Positions 14,820-22,023 of a DNA stretch of 23,473 bases are shown one piece after another. Within the stretch, counting starts at the first letter, position 1. Each line of letters starts with the position of its first letter. Origin of the DNA: M55B120 sp964426155. Its GTDB lineage: Bacteria > Actinomycetota > Humimicrobiia > Humimicrobiales > Humimicrobiaceae. The stretch is taken from contig CAYROY010000132.1 in the NCBI GenBank assembly GCA_964426155.1, forward strand, positions 1 through 23,473. Direction: 5' to 3'. The notes below the pieces were generated by a model. That model saw nothing but the letters and a program-made list of their open reading frames with translations. It made no database searches and was not told where the DNA came from. Made by a program: the position numbers and the translations under genes.

Positions 14820-16333
14820 ATGTTGAATATATAAGTTATTTAGTTGAAAAACTGGACCCATATACAGGAGCAGCAATCATGGTGCCAGCTTTGTTTATCT
14901 CCTTATTTTTAGGATTTTCCAGTAGTAGTAGAACCAGGGTCTTTATAATAGTATTAAATGCGCTGTCGTATTCTGCATCTTTTTACATTTATATCTCGAC
15001 ATTTATAAAGTACGGCCAGAGAAATGATTTCCTTGTAAGTACAGGTATGAGAGAGATGATATTATCATGCGCTGTTTTGTTTTTTGGCCTGGCTGTTTTG
15101 TTATATATTTCTGCCTCCATAATTCCTGAGGGGTTCTTTGTCAGGATAACAGTCTTATTAACGTTTTCACTGGTATCTATTTTGCTTATGATCATGGCAG
15201 AAAATATAATTTTTTTATTTGTTATGATCGCTCTGTCTGTAATGGGGACTTTTACCCTTATATCGTCGCTTGAAAGGGGAAATGAAAGGCATGCATATAT
15301 AGTAGGGAAGTTTGGGGTGAGGGTTATCCTGCCTGTTTTATTAATATTTTTTGGTTTTTCAATACTTTCGGGGACAGGAAGCATAAAAAACCTTTCGGGA
15401 TATGATTTAATAATAAATGGAGGGGATCGGCTTATAATAATCGGTTCTATTATATTTGCCTGTGCTGTCTATCTATATTTATTTCTTTATCCCTTTCAGG
15501 GTATCCTTCTGGAAATGCCGGCAAGGCTAAATACGGCTACATTATCAGTGTTATGGTTTATGTATATGCCTGCTGGCATAATAATATTGACAAAGTTTGA
15601 CCGATTTTTTTATATGCCGGATATAAAAGACAATATATATGGATTTATTATAGTTGCCCTTTTTGCGCTTTGCAGTCTTTTTGGAGCAGCAGCAGGTGCG
15701 GTAAGAGTATTAACCATGGAAAGGCTTATCTGTATCCTTATTATTTTTGATATTGGAACGCTGGTGCTGATGAGAGCCATGAGGTCCATAGAAAGTATAA
15801 ATATTTCTCCGGCGGGTTATAATGATATTGGAGTACTTCTAAAAATAGGGACGATCTTCATACCATTGGGTATTTTCTTGCTAATACTGAGAAGGAATAA
15901 CGGAAATGGTTTAATCTCAGGTGCTGGAATTATTGCACAGAAAGATCTTTTTACAGGAATAAACCTGATAATACTTTTCTTATTCTGGCTTATTTCCAGC
16001 ATACTTGTTTTCCCTCTGAAGAGGTTGTTATTATCTGGAGAGCTGGCAGAAACAGGTATAGGCGGAATTGTGCTGTTTTCGGCATATTACGTAGCTCTGC
16101 TTCTTATGGCTGTAAATATTTTAAGAGTAATTATTAAGTTGTTCAGGAGGCAACCGGAAATGCATGGAATTAAAGTAAAACCCATTCCCCGCCTCTACTA
16201 TGCATGTATGTCACTTTTTATAATTACAAGCCTGGCTGCTTTTATACTAATATTTACAGGCAGGGTTGCCATTGTACAGGATCAGCTAAAAATATGGGAA
16301 TTAAGCTTTAACATTCTTGGTCCCGGAGCATGA
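14816..16333 (+). CDS. NuoN/NuoM-like antiporter-type membrane subunit
   Basis: This protein of about 505 residues has roughly fourteen helices, from the NuoL/M/N and MrpA/D antiporter superfamily. Numbering from an ATG at 14795: a Lys in helix 7 is kept (YIVGKFGVRV, Lys172), and YPFQGILLEMPARLNTATL (232-250) corresponds to the family PFHxWLPDAYEGAPTP loop. A Lys (267) follows in ILTKFDR. The helix-5 Glu of the family (xLELxSL) is absent: FVMIALSVMG stands there. The lack of a long lateral helix after helix 14 fits NuoN or NuoM better than NuoL. ATG at 14816 is preferred because it makes an ATGA overlap with the previous stop and has GGGGAG about 10 nt upstream. It is the only antiporter-type gene in the cluster. 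Confidence 0.78.
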   Translation: MNVEYISYLVEKLDPYTGAAIMVPALFISLFLGFSSSSRTRVFIIVLNALSYSASFYIYISTFIKYGQRNDFLVSTGMREMILSCAVLFFGLAVLLYISASIIPEGFFVRITVLLTFSLVSILLMIMAENIIFLFVMIALSVMGTFTLISSLERGNERHAYIVGKFGVRVILPVLLIFFGFSILSGTGSIKNLSGYDLIINGGDRLIIIGSIIFACAVYLYLFLYPFQGILLEMPARLNTATLSVLWFMYMPAGIIILTKFDRFFYMPDIKDNIYGFIIVALFALCSLFGAAAGAVRVLTMERLICILIIFDIGTLVLMRAMRSIESINISPAGYNDIGVLLKIGTIFIPLGIFLLILRRNNGNGLISGAGIIAQKDLFTGINLIILFLFWLISSILVFPLKRLLLSGELAETGIGGIVLFSAYYVALLLMAVNILRVIIKLFRRQPEMHGIKVKPIPRLYYACMSLFIITSLAAFILIFTGRVAIVQDQLKIWELSFNILGPGA

Positions 16334-16336
16334 GTC

Positions 16337-17119
16337 TTGGAAGAGGAAAGAAGACTTTTTAATATAAAACACTTCTTGATAATAATACTTGTGCTCTTAA
16401 TCTCTCTGGCAGTAGTTATAAGTATAAGAGGATTTTCTTTTAAAAAAGAATACCAGCCTCCTACAGGGCTCGCACAACAGCTCCCCAGGTTTAGATTAAT
16501 AGACATGAGCAGTCTGGGGATAAAAACTGACCATGATAATGATGGGATAAACGATCAGGAGGATATATTGATGGGAGCAAAAAAGCAGCTTATTAACCCT
16601 GCCGTTAATATTTTTACAACCGGGGATGAACCGAATTATTATGCTGGGGGAGACCCCCCTGAGGATCTTGCAATAAGTACGGATATAATAGCAAGAGCAT
16701 TTATGGAAGCAGGATTTGTGCTAAGGGATCTTCTAGATGAAGATATAAGTAATAATTTTGATAGTTACCCGCTGCGTAAAAACTGGGGGCAGGCATACTG
16801 TGATCCAAATATAGATTATAGGCGAATTCAGAATCTTGAGATCTTCTTTAGAAGGAATGCTTTATCGGCTGGTACATATTTTGATGAGAAAGACCCTGAA
16901 AATCTTAATTCATGGTTTCCAGGTGACGTAGTTTTTTTTGATATGGATGGTGACAGTTTCACCGACTGTGCTGCGATTATATCAGACAGCACTACCAGGG
17001 AAGGAATCCCAAAAGTTATATATAATTACATCCAGCCCGGCTATACGGTAGAAGAGGATATCCTAAAAGAGAAAATGATTACAGGACACTACCGCTATCC
17101 ATGTCAGGTGTTGCATTAG
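16337..17119 (+). CDS. Membrane-anchored DUF1287 protein with replaced catalytic residues
   Basis: This 260-residue protein has an N-terminal anchor helix (about 12-31) and an outside domain matching DUF1287 (E. coli YijF type, NlpC/P60-like clan). Family landmarks are GGDPPED (104-110), DIIARAFMEAG (116-126), DPNIDYRRIQNLEIFFRR (156-173), FPGDVVFFDM (194-203) and ITGHYRYP (248-255). The usual GVCTD Cys is Ser114 (LAISTD). The HIGIV His region is FTDCAAII (208-215), without His. The DHRR and HN histidines are Tyr. DHDNDGINDQED (65-76) looks like a calcium-binding DxDxDG loop. The protein may bind rather than cut peptidoglycan. TTG start, with GGAG 8 nt upstream, 3 nt after the previous stop, so it is the last gene of the operon. 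Confidence 0.8.
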   Translation: MEEERRLFNIKHFLIIILVLLISLAVVISIRGFSFKKEYQPPTGLAQQLPRFRLIDMSSLGIKTDHDNDGINDQEDILMGAKKQLINPAVNIFTTGDEPNYYAGGDPPEDLAISTDIIARAFMEAGFVLRDLLDEDISNNFDSYPLRKNWGQAYCDPNIDYRRIQNLEIFFRRNALSAGTYFDEKDPENLNSWFPGDVVFFDMDGDSFTDCAAIISDSTTREGIPKVIYNYIQPGYTVEEDILKEKMITGHYRYPCQVLH

Positions 17120-17127
17120 AGTCAGGG

Positions 17128-17164
17128 ATTAGGATTCTATTTATTCTTTCTCCTAATTTTTTTT
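17128..17164 (+). terminator. Rho-independent terminator of the complex I-like operon
   Basis: ATTAGGA (17128-17134) pairs with TCCTAAT (17151-17157) across a 16-nt loop. A run of eight T begins at 17157, and G-T pairs could lengthen the stem. It begins 8 nt after the DUF1287 stop and lies over the 3' end of the convergent ParB-like gene. Confidence 0.5.
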
Positions 17165-18048
17165 AAAATATTGCTAAAAAAGAGTTTTAAACCGGGCAGG
17201 AAGCCCTCACTGAATCTTTTTGAGAAATCAAATGCAGCGTCTGAGAGTCCTATATTATCTCCAAACTTTTCCCTGAGGTGGTATTTATGTTCATTTATCC
17301 ACACATAAAGGTCACTCTTTGTACGGTTTGGAAAATTTTCTATTATTCCGTATTTATCGATTACCTTTATAGCAGGAAGGTAGATATTGCCATACCAGTC
17401 AAGTGCTGCATCTTTATAGCTGTATTCTTTATTATTTTTACTATTAAGATAATACATATGGTTAGTTATCTGATTGAGCAGGAAGTCATATTTTCCAGGG
17501 GTGGTCAATCTGATCTTGATATCGGGCCTTTTCTCACTTAGTCCTGTCAGATCCATAAATTTTTCCCTTTCATACAGAATGAACATATCTTTTGGGTCCA
17601 TTTCTCTCGTAATCGGTATTCTGGTCCTGAATTCAATCACCTCTGCGTCTATATAGACCATGCCCATCCTTCTGGCAACACTAACCCTGTGATTGCCGTC
17701 CAGTACAAAATATATATCGCCTACCTTGTATAACTTTACGGCAGGAAGCGGCATGTCTTTTTTATATGCATTGTATATGTTGGACCAGCGGTATTCGAGA
17801 TGTGCCTTTTTTGGAAGAAAGTACCGGTCAAAATCCCTGTACCTGTCAATACTGCCGACTATGTTTTTTAATTTCACCTGCCTTATTCCCAGGTAGCGCT
17901 GATTATGAAGCTCAAGTTTCCGGTTTATTTCTTCAAAGGACAGCAGCTGATTATTTTCATCCCTGAGGGATAACCTTATGTTGTTAAGAAGGGACCTAAA
18001 TCTTGCTGATTCAAATTGACTTTTCCCTTCTGCTCTAAAATCCTGCAT
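17137..18048 (-). CDS. ParB-like (DGxHR) domain protein
   Basis: This 303-residue soluble protein has a ParB/sulfiredoxin-type N-terminal fold around YKVGDIYFVLDGNHRVSVAR (107-126), with the diagnostic DGNHR at 117-121. A conserved-looking stretch IVGSIDRYRDFDRYFLP lies before it (63-79). The C-terminal half (about 185-285) is alpha-helical and of unknown type; KYHLREKFGDNIGL recalls DUF4032-like regions but is not a firm match. The C terminus is very basic (KKIRRKNK). Such proteins occur in Chloroflexota and Actinomycetota. Some ParB-like domains are nucleases or CTP-binding switches, but no activity can be assigned here. The ribosome site is weak (AGAG before ATG). The metallophosphoesterase lies 103 nt upstream on the same strand. 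Confidence 0.65.
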   Translation of the reverse strand: MQDFRAEGKSQFESARFRSLLNNIRLSLRDENNQLLSFEEINRKLELHNQRYLGIRQVKLKNIVGSIDRYRDFDRYFLPKKAHLEYRWSNIYNAYKKDMPLPAVKLYKVGDIYFVLDGNHRVSVARRMGMVYIDAEVIEFRTRIPITREMDPKDMFILYEREKFMDLTGLSEKRPDIKIRLTTPGKYDFLLNQITNHMYYLNSKNNKEYSYKDAALDWYGNIYLPAIKVIDKYGIIENFPNRTKSDLYVWINEHKYHLREKFGDNIGLSDAAFDFSKRFSEGFLPGLKLFFSNILKKIRRKNK

Positions 18049-18151
18049 ATCTCTATTCTAATACCCCTGTTTATATTAATTGTAATAATTTTTAAAAAAA
18101 TTTCTTAAGAATATTTAGATCTATTTTTAGTTATTTACGGGTTGATCTTAA

Positions 18152-18775
18152 TCATATCTCCAGAATCTGAAAACCATATGCATTTATAACCTTTGTATCG
18201 CCGACTTCTGTAAGCCACTGGCATCCTGACCCATAATAATGTATATGACCATGGATGTGATATCCTGGTTTATATCTTTTTATAAATTTATTAAAACATC
18301 TAAAACCCCTGTGGCAGAGGTCTTCACGGTCATGTATGCCTCTCGGGGGAGCATGGGTTACAAGGATATCGATGTATTTTTTTTTGAAGAGCTTGTTGAA
18401 ATAAAGCGCGGGTTTCATCCTGTTGATCTTAAGGCACATTTCAAGTTCAGTATACTGGTAATTTCCGCTGCGGTATCTAAAAGAACCTTCAAAGCCGCCT
18501 ATCAAAAGGCCACCGTATTCTATAATCCTGTTGTCAATATTTATACATCCTTCCGGACCCCCTTTTCTTATCCCATTTTCTGTATAGAGTAAGTCCCTGT
18601 GATGGTTACCGAAAACATAATAAAGCGGCTTGTTAAGCATGCTGACTATAAATTCTAGGTAACTGTTAGGCAGATCACCGCAGGATATTATAAAATCGAT
18701 GTCGGCCAGGCGCTCCTTTATGGAAGGCGTGTATATTATATCGACTATTTTATCGCTTACTGCAAGTATTTTCAT
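18152..18775 (-). CDS. Calcineurin-like metallophosphoesterase, variant motif I
   Basis: This 207-residue protein of the calcineurin-like phosphoesterase superfamily has metal-binding motifs CGDLP (32-36), GNHH (56-59, family GNHD/E), THAPP (140-144) and HGHIH (175-179). The first motif, normally DxH, reads SDKIVD at 7-12: the Asp is kept but the His is missing. From memory, a group of Chloroflexota/Actinomycetota proteins shares this AVSDxV form. Substrate unknown; relatives cleave phosphomono- and diesters, cyclic nucleotides or UDP-sugar lipids. No ribosome site is visible before the ATG. It lies upstream of the ParB-like gene and is divergent from the wall-protein gene. Confidence 0.82.
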   Translation of the reverse strand: MKILAVSDKIVDIIYTPSIKERLADIDFIISCGDLPNSYLEFIVSMLNKPLYYVFGNHHRDLLYTENGIRKGGPEGCINIDNRIIEYGGLLIGGFEGSFRYRSGNYQYTELEMCLKINRMKPALYFNKLFKKKYIDILVTHAPPRGIHDREDLCHRGFRCFNKFIKRYKPGYHIHGHIHYYGSGCQWLTEVGDTKVINAYGFQILEI

Positions 18776-18793
18776 TTTTAATATTTTATGTTA

Positions 18794-18808
18794 TTTATTG
18801 TCAATAAA
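18794..18808. promoter_or_regulatory. 15-bp perfect palindrome, candidate operator
   Basis: TTTATTG-T-CAATAAA has perfect 7-bp arms. It overlaps the -35 box proposed for the wall-protein gene and lies 19 nt upstream of the divergent metallophosphoesterase start. The placement suits a repressor site, but AT-rich palindromes also arise by chance. Confidence 0.3.
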
Positions 18809-18826
18809 GTAAAATATATTTATATT
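18798..18826 (+). promoter_or_regulatory. Candidate promoter of the 3D-domain wall-protein gene
   Basis: TTGTCA (18798-18803) and TATATT (18821-18826) have 17-nt spacing, each matching sigma-70 consensus at five of six positions. Transcription would start near 18833. Confidence 0.45.
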
Positions 18827-18933
18827 GTTTTATATACTGGATTTTAAAATAAGATAGGATAAATTAAAATACCGTAGAAATCTTTTGATTTTTTATGAAA
18901 TTTGTATTTGAGATAGGAAAAGAATCAAAGAGC

Positions 18934-19926
18934 ATGTGTAATCGTACTCCTGTAAGGAAAATATTAGCAGGCTTTACGGTTTTTCTTTTTATCTGCACCT
19001 TATTTATGGTAACAGCACAACCGCTTGACGCTATTACACTAAGAGAGCTTGGAAATTCAATAGCATTGCTGGATTCAGAGCAGGAAAAACTGCTGGAGGA
19101 AATAATTGCTTCAGAAACCATAGTAGAAGCAAAAAAAAATGAAATAAAAAATCTAGACAGTGATCTTGTAATGCTTAACCAGCAACTGGAAGAACTTAGA
19201 CTGCAGAAAGAGGAGCTTGAAAGAAGTATAAGAAAGAAGAAGACCCTGCTTGCCGAAAAGATAATATTTACCTATAAATATGGAAATAATGATGTAGCAA
19301 AATATATTATAAGTGCTAAAAATCTCAATGAAGTGGTCAACAATCTCTTACTTTTTAAAAATATTATGGACAGGGAAGCTGAACTTATTGAGACTCTTAG
19401 ATTTGAAAAAGAGGAATCCGAAAGGATAAGCCGGAAATCGGAGGAAATGATTTCAGAAAAGGAGATTTTGAAGTCAAGACTTAAGGAAGAGGAAGAAAAA
19501 CTCGAGAAAGCCATTTCAGAAAATAAATTCCTTCTGAGTAAGCTGGAACAGGAAGAAAAGGAAGTACAGAATCTTCTTTCAGAGATAAAGAAAAGGATAG
19601 CAGCCGTACAGCCCCCGGGCATTATACTCACAGGCGAATGGGAAATGGTGGCAACTGCATATTATGCTTTTGGTTCAGGCGGAAATGATATAAATGGTAA
19701 TGGAATAACTGCTACCGGGCTGCGTGCAAGAAAGGGAATTGTTGCTGTAGACCCCGGAGTGATACCGCTGGGTACAAGATTGTTCATACCGGGGTACGGC
19801 GAGGCCATTGCCGCTGATACAGGAGGATGGATAAAAAATAACAGGATAGATCTTTGTTTTGAAACGCTGTCAGACTGCTACAGGTACGGGCGTCGACATA
19901 TAAGGGTATATCTGGTAGAAGATTAA
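18934..19926 (+). CDS. Secreted coiled-coil protein with C-terminal 3D domain (cell-wall hydrolase-like)
   Basis: This protein of about 330 residues has a signal peptide, a long coiled coil and a 3D domain. Numbering from an ATG at 18895: KILAGFTVFLFICTLFMVT is the signal helix (22-40), and charged heptad-rich helices fill 55-235, resembling the N-terminal part of PcsB/CwlO-type proteins. The 3D domain (248-343) has MVATAYYAF, ITATGLRARKGIVAVDPGVI (271-290), LGTRLFIPGYGEAIAADTGG and NRIDLCF, with the three Asp at 286, 308 and 319. 3D domains have a MltA-like fold and are linked to glycan-strand cleavage. The later ATG (18934) is chosen because it gives a standard signal peptide; the earlier one adds 13 residues and has no ribosome site. 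Suggests wall remodelling in a Gram-positive-like cell. Confidence 0.87.
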   Translation: MCNRTPVRKILAGFTVFLFICTLFMVTAQPLDAITLRELGNSIALLDSEQEKLLEEIIASETIVEAKKNEIKNLDSDLVMLNQQLEELRLQKEELERSIRKKKTLLAEKIIFTYKYGNNDVAKYIISAKNLNEVVNNLLLFKNIMDREAELIETLRFEKEESERISRKSEEMISEKEILKSRLKEEEEKLEKAISENKFLLSKLEQEEKEVQNLLSEIKKRIAAVQPPGIILTGEWEMVATAYYAFGSGGNDINGNGITATGLRARKGIVAVDPGVIPLGTRLFIPGYGEAIAADTGGWIKNNRIDLCFETLSDCYRYGRRHIRVYLVED

Positions 19927-19956
19927 AAAAACTTTTAGACAAGCTTCAGAAGTTTT
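19925..19956 (-). terminator. Candidate terminator of the UDG-like gene
   Basis: On the minus strand AAAACTT (19956-19950) pairs with AAGTTTT (19934-19928) across 15 nt, and the T-run continues to 19925. The hairpin overlaps the stop codon. The stem is mostly A-T, so the call is modest. Confidence 0.35.
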
Positions 19957-20573
19957 GCCAGTGATTTGAAATCATCAGTGTATTTTTTTTCAGATACGGT
20001 CTTTTTTATCTTTACATCATGGGGGCTGTAGAAAGGCACCAATTTGAAAGAGGGGTTTTCGAATATATGCATATGGATTTCTTCCATATCTTTAAACTTT
20101 TTATCAATAGAAAAAAAATTTTTTAGTAAAATATTTGATACATCAAGCCCCAGAGATACTATTATATGGGGCGTGCTTATAGATATTTCCTCGATTAAAT
20201 AAGGAATACAATTCTTAACATATGCTGCCTTTAGACTTTCTTCTTCAATTACCATGCTTTTCCCGGATATTTTACTTATCCTTCTGGGTGTGCATTTCAC
20301 CAGGTAAGTAAGATAAGTATCCCTCTCAAGTGAAAGATCTACTTTTTCTATTATCTCTCTTAAAAATTTTCCGGATCCATCTCCAGTAAAAGGTATACCG
20401 TTTTTTTCAGCACCGTTCTTACGTGGAAAATCAGATACGATTATAATATTCGCTCCGGGTGCTCCTGTGCCGGTCACCGGTGTTTTACGCAGACTTGCAA
20501 GCAGTTTGCATTTCCTGCATTTGAGGATTTCTGAATTAAGTTTTTCTATACTCTCTCTGGCACTTATGGGCAT
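19935..20573 (-). CDS. Divergent family-4 uracil-DNA-glycosylase-like protein
   Basis: This 212-residue protein matches the Fe-S uracil-DNA glycosylase family 4/5 pattern. Four cysteines fit the cluster ligands: Cys19 and Cys22 (CRKC), Cys94 (LVKCTPRR) and Cys122 (NCIPYL). GIPFTGDGSGKFLREII (59-75) matches the family GxPFVGxxGxxL. The uracil-site motifs are altered: GE(A/G)PG is SDFPR (47-51), the Asn before the KC motif is Tyr90 (TYLVKC), and the late HPS motif is SPHD (183-186). Family members remove uracil from DNA. Here the fold and cluster look kept, while the active site does not look standard. The start is ATG with GGAA 8 nt upstream. It is divergent from the corrinoid gene. Confidence 0.75.
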   Translation of the reverse strand: MPISARESIEKLNSEILKCRKCKLLASLRKTPVTGTGAPGANIIIVSDFPRKNGAEKNGIPFTGDGSGKFLREIIEKVDLSLERDTYLTYLVKCTPRRISKISGKSMVIEEESLKAAYVKNCIPYLIEEISISTPHIIVSLGLDVSNILLKNFFSIDKKFKDMEEIHMHIFENPSFKLVPFYSPHDVKIKKTVSEKKYTDDFKSLAKLLKLV

Positions 20574-20691
20574 ATAAAAATTCCATTTAATTTATGTGCA
20601 GGAAAAGTATACAACATAAAAAAAATAGAGTAAATAAAAAACTGGCCAGTGTCTATGTATATTGTTGAATTTAAAAATTTTTTCTTTATTT

Positions 20692-20720
20692 TTGCTCTTT
20701 TCCTGCTATTATTGTATAAA
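20692..20720 (+). promoter_or_regulatory. Promoter of the corrinoid protein gene
   Basis: TTGCTC (20692-20697) and TATAAA (20715-20720) have 17-nt spacing. The predicted start near 20727 gives a 45-nt leader ending in a strong ribosome site. No B12-riboswitch-like structure fits in this leader. Confidence 0.45.
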
Positions 20721-20771
20721 AGTTATTGGATGGAGCAAGAAAATAGGAAAATTATAAGAAAGGAGAAGACT

Positions 20772-21404
20772 ATGGCGAAGTATCAGGATCTTGCTGATGC
20801 GATAATAAAGGGAGACAACACATCATCAAGAGAGATCGCAGAGAAGCTTGTAGCGGATGGAGTATCTGCAACAGAGATATTGAACGAAGGCATGATGCCA
20901 GGAATGGAGGTGGTAGGAAAAAAATTTAAGGCTAATGAGATGTATATACCGGAAGTGCTGATAGCCGCAAGGGCTATGCATGCTGCAATGGATATCATAA
21001 AGCCGCTTCTGACTGAGACTGGTGAAGAAGGCAAGGGATCGGTAGTAATCGGAACTGTACAGGGCGATCTTCATGATATCGGAAAAAACCTGGTAGGCAT
21101 GATGCTTGAAGGCGGAGGCTTTACAGTTGTAGATGCAGGAGTAGACGTACCCCCGGAGAAATATATAGAGGAACTCAAAAAATCAAAGTCAAAGGTACTG
21201 GGACTTTCTGCACTTCTTACAACGACAATGCCGGGGATGAAAGAAGTCATAGAAGCTGTGAAAGCAGATTCTGAAATGTCGAACGTAAAGGTAATGGTTG
21301 GCGGAGCCCCCCTTACACAGGAGTATGCTGATTCTATCGGTGCTGATGGTTACGCCCCTGATGCCTCATCGGCTGTCGATCTGGCAAATGATCTGATGAA
21401 CTAG
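20772..21404 (+). CDS. Corrinoid (B12-binding) methyl-carrier protein, MtbC/MttC-like
   Basis: This 210-residue cobalamin-binding protein serves methyltransferase systems. It has a helical cap domain (1-about 88; ADGVSATEILNEGMMPGMEV, KFKANEMYIPEVLIAARAM) and a Rossmann-type B12 domain with GDLHDIGKN (98-106; DxHxxG with His101 as the lower cobalt ligand). The family's SALLTTTM (146-153) and GGAPLTQEYADSIGADGYA (177-195) follow. It carries a methyl group from an MtxB-type methyltransferase (methylamines, methanol, methoxy compounds, betaine) to an acceptor methyltransferase; the substrate cannot be read from it. The ATG at 20772 has AAAGGAG 6 nt upstream. An upstream GTG at 20649 would add a hydrophobic stretch foreign to the family. 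No methyltransferase lies nearby. Own promoter and strong terminator suggest a well-expressed single gene. Confidence 0.92.
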   Translation: MAKYQDLADAIIKGDNTSSREIAEKLVADGVSATEILNEGMMPGMEVVGKKFKANEMYIPEVLIAARAMHAAMDIIKPLLTETGEEGKGSVVIGTVQGDLHDIGKNLVGMMLEGGGFTVVDAGVDVPPEKYIEELKKSKSKVLGLSALLTTTMPGMKEVIEAVKADSEMSNVKVMVGGAPLTQEYADSIGADGYAPDASSAVDLANDLMN

Positions 21405-21440
21405 AAAATACTGGTTCCGGATCTTAATAGGAATATTAAA

Positions 21441-21481
21441 TTGGAAGTGATTATGGGAACATAGCCACTTCCAATTTTTTT
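21441..21481 (+). terminator. Strong rho-independent terminator after the corrinoid gene
   Basis: TTGGAAGTG (21441-21449) pairs with CACTTCCAA (21466-21474), nine perfect base pairs. An inner TATG/CATA stem closes on GGAA, and seven T follow (21475-21481). On the minus strand only three T follow the stem, so ending of ribH transcripts here would be weaker. Confidence 0.85.
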
Positions 21482-21506
21482 ATGCATATGAGTCTGCTCT
21501 ATTGTG

Positions 21507-21974
21507 TTATGTTTTTATTTCCAATAGCAGGTTTGCCATTTCAATCGCACTGAGCGCAGCATCCCAGCCTTTATTACCCCTTTTTGTACCGGCACGCTCG
21601 ATGGCCTGTTCAAGAGTATCGGGGGTAATTACTCCGAATGATATGGGTATATCAAAATCAAGGCTTATCTTTGCAATACCTTTTATTGATTCATTTGAAA
21701 TGTACTGGTTGTGCGATGTATCTCCCTTCATTACGGCACCGAGGCAGATTATTGCATCATATTTTTTTGTTTTAGCCAGCATCTTAGCAGCTAATGGTAA
21801 TTCGAATGCCCCGGGTACTCTGGTTATTTCAATATTATTTTCAGGGCAGTTGTGCCTTTCAAGACAATCCAGCGCCCCATCGAGCAGTCTGGAGGATATG
21901 AAGTCGTGGAACCTGCTTGATATGATTCCGAACTTTAGTTTGCCTGCATCAAGGTTGCCTTCATATTTTTTCAT
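21507..21974 (-). CDS. ribH: 6,7-dimethyl-8-ribityllumazine synthase
   Basis: Lumazine synthase (155 aa) condenses 5-amino-6-ribitylaminouracil with 3,4-dihydroxy-2-butanone 4-phosphate, the penultimate step to riboflavin. Key motifs are intact: SRFH (20-23, aromatic Phe22 stacking on the ring), VPGAFELP (53-60), GAVMKGDTSH (79-88, catalytic His88), FGVITPDTLEQAIERAG (113-129) and KRGNKGWDAA. Length is typical. AAGGGAAA lies about 7 nt before the ATG. It is last in the ribE-ribBA-ribH order, 49 nt after ribBA. Unlike ribBA, nothing in it looks damaged. Confidence 0.96.
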   Translation of the reverse strand: MKKYEGNLDAGKLKFGIISSRFHDFISSRLLDGALDCLERHNCPENNIEITRVPGAFELPLAAKMLAKTKKYDAIICLGAVMKGDTSHNQYISNESIKGIAKISLDFDIPISFGVITPDTLEQAIERAGTKRGNKGWDAALSAIEMANLLLEIKT

Positions 21975-22023
21975 AATGTTTCCCTTTCTCTTTTTTCTGA
22001 AAAATTAAATAGAATCTATACTG

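Noticed and set aside
20649..20771. N-terminal extension of the corrinoid protein from a GTG at 20649
   Set aside because: It adds a hydrophobic stretch not found in the family, would span the promoter, and the ATG at 20772 has a perfect ribosome site.
21502..22008. 168-residue plus-strand reading frame
   Set aside because: It lies opposite ribH, which matches its family along its whole length.
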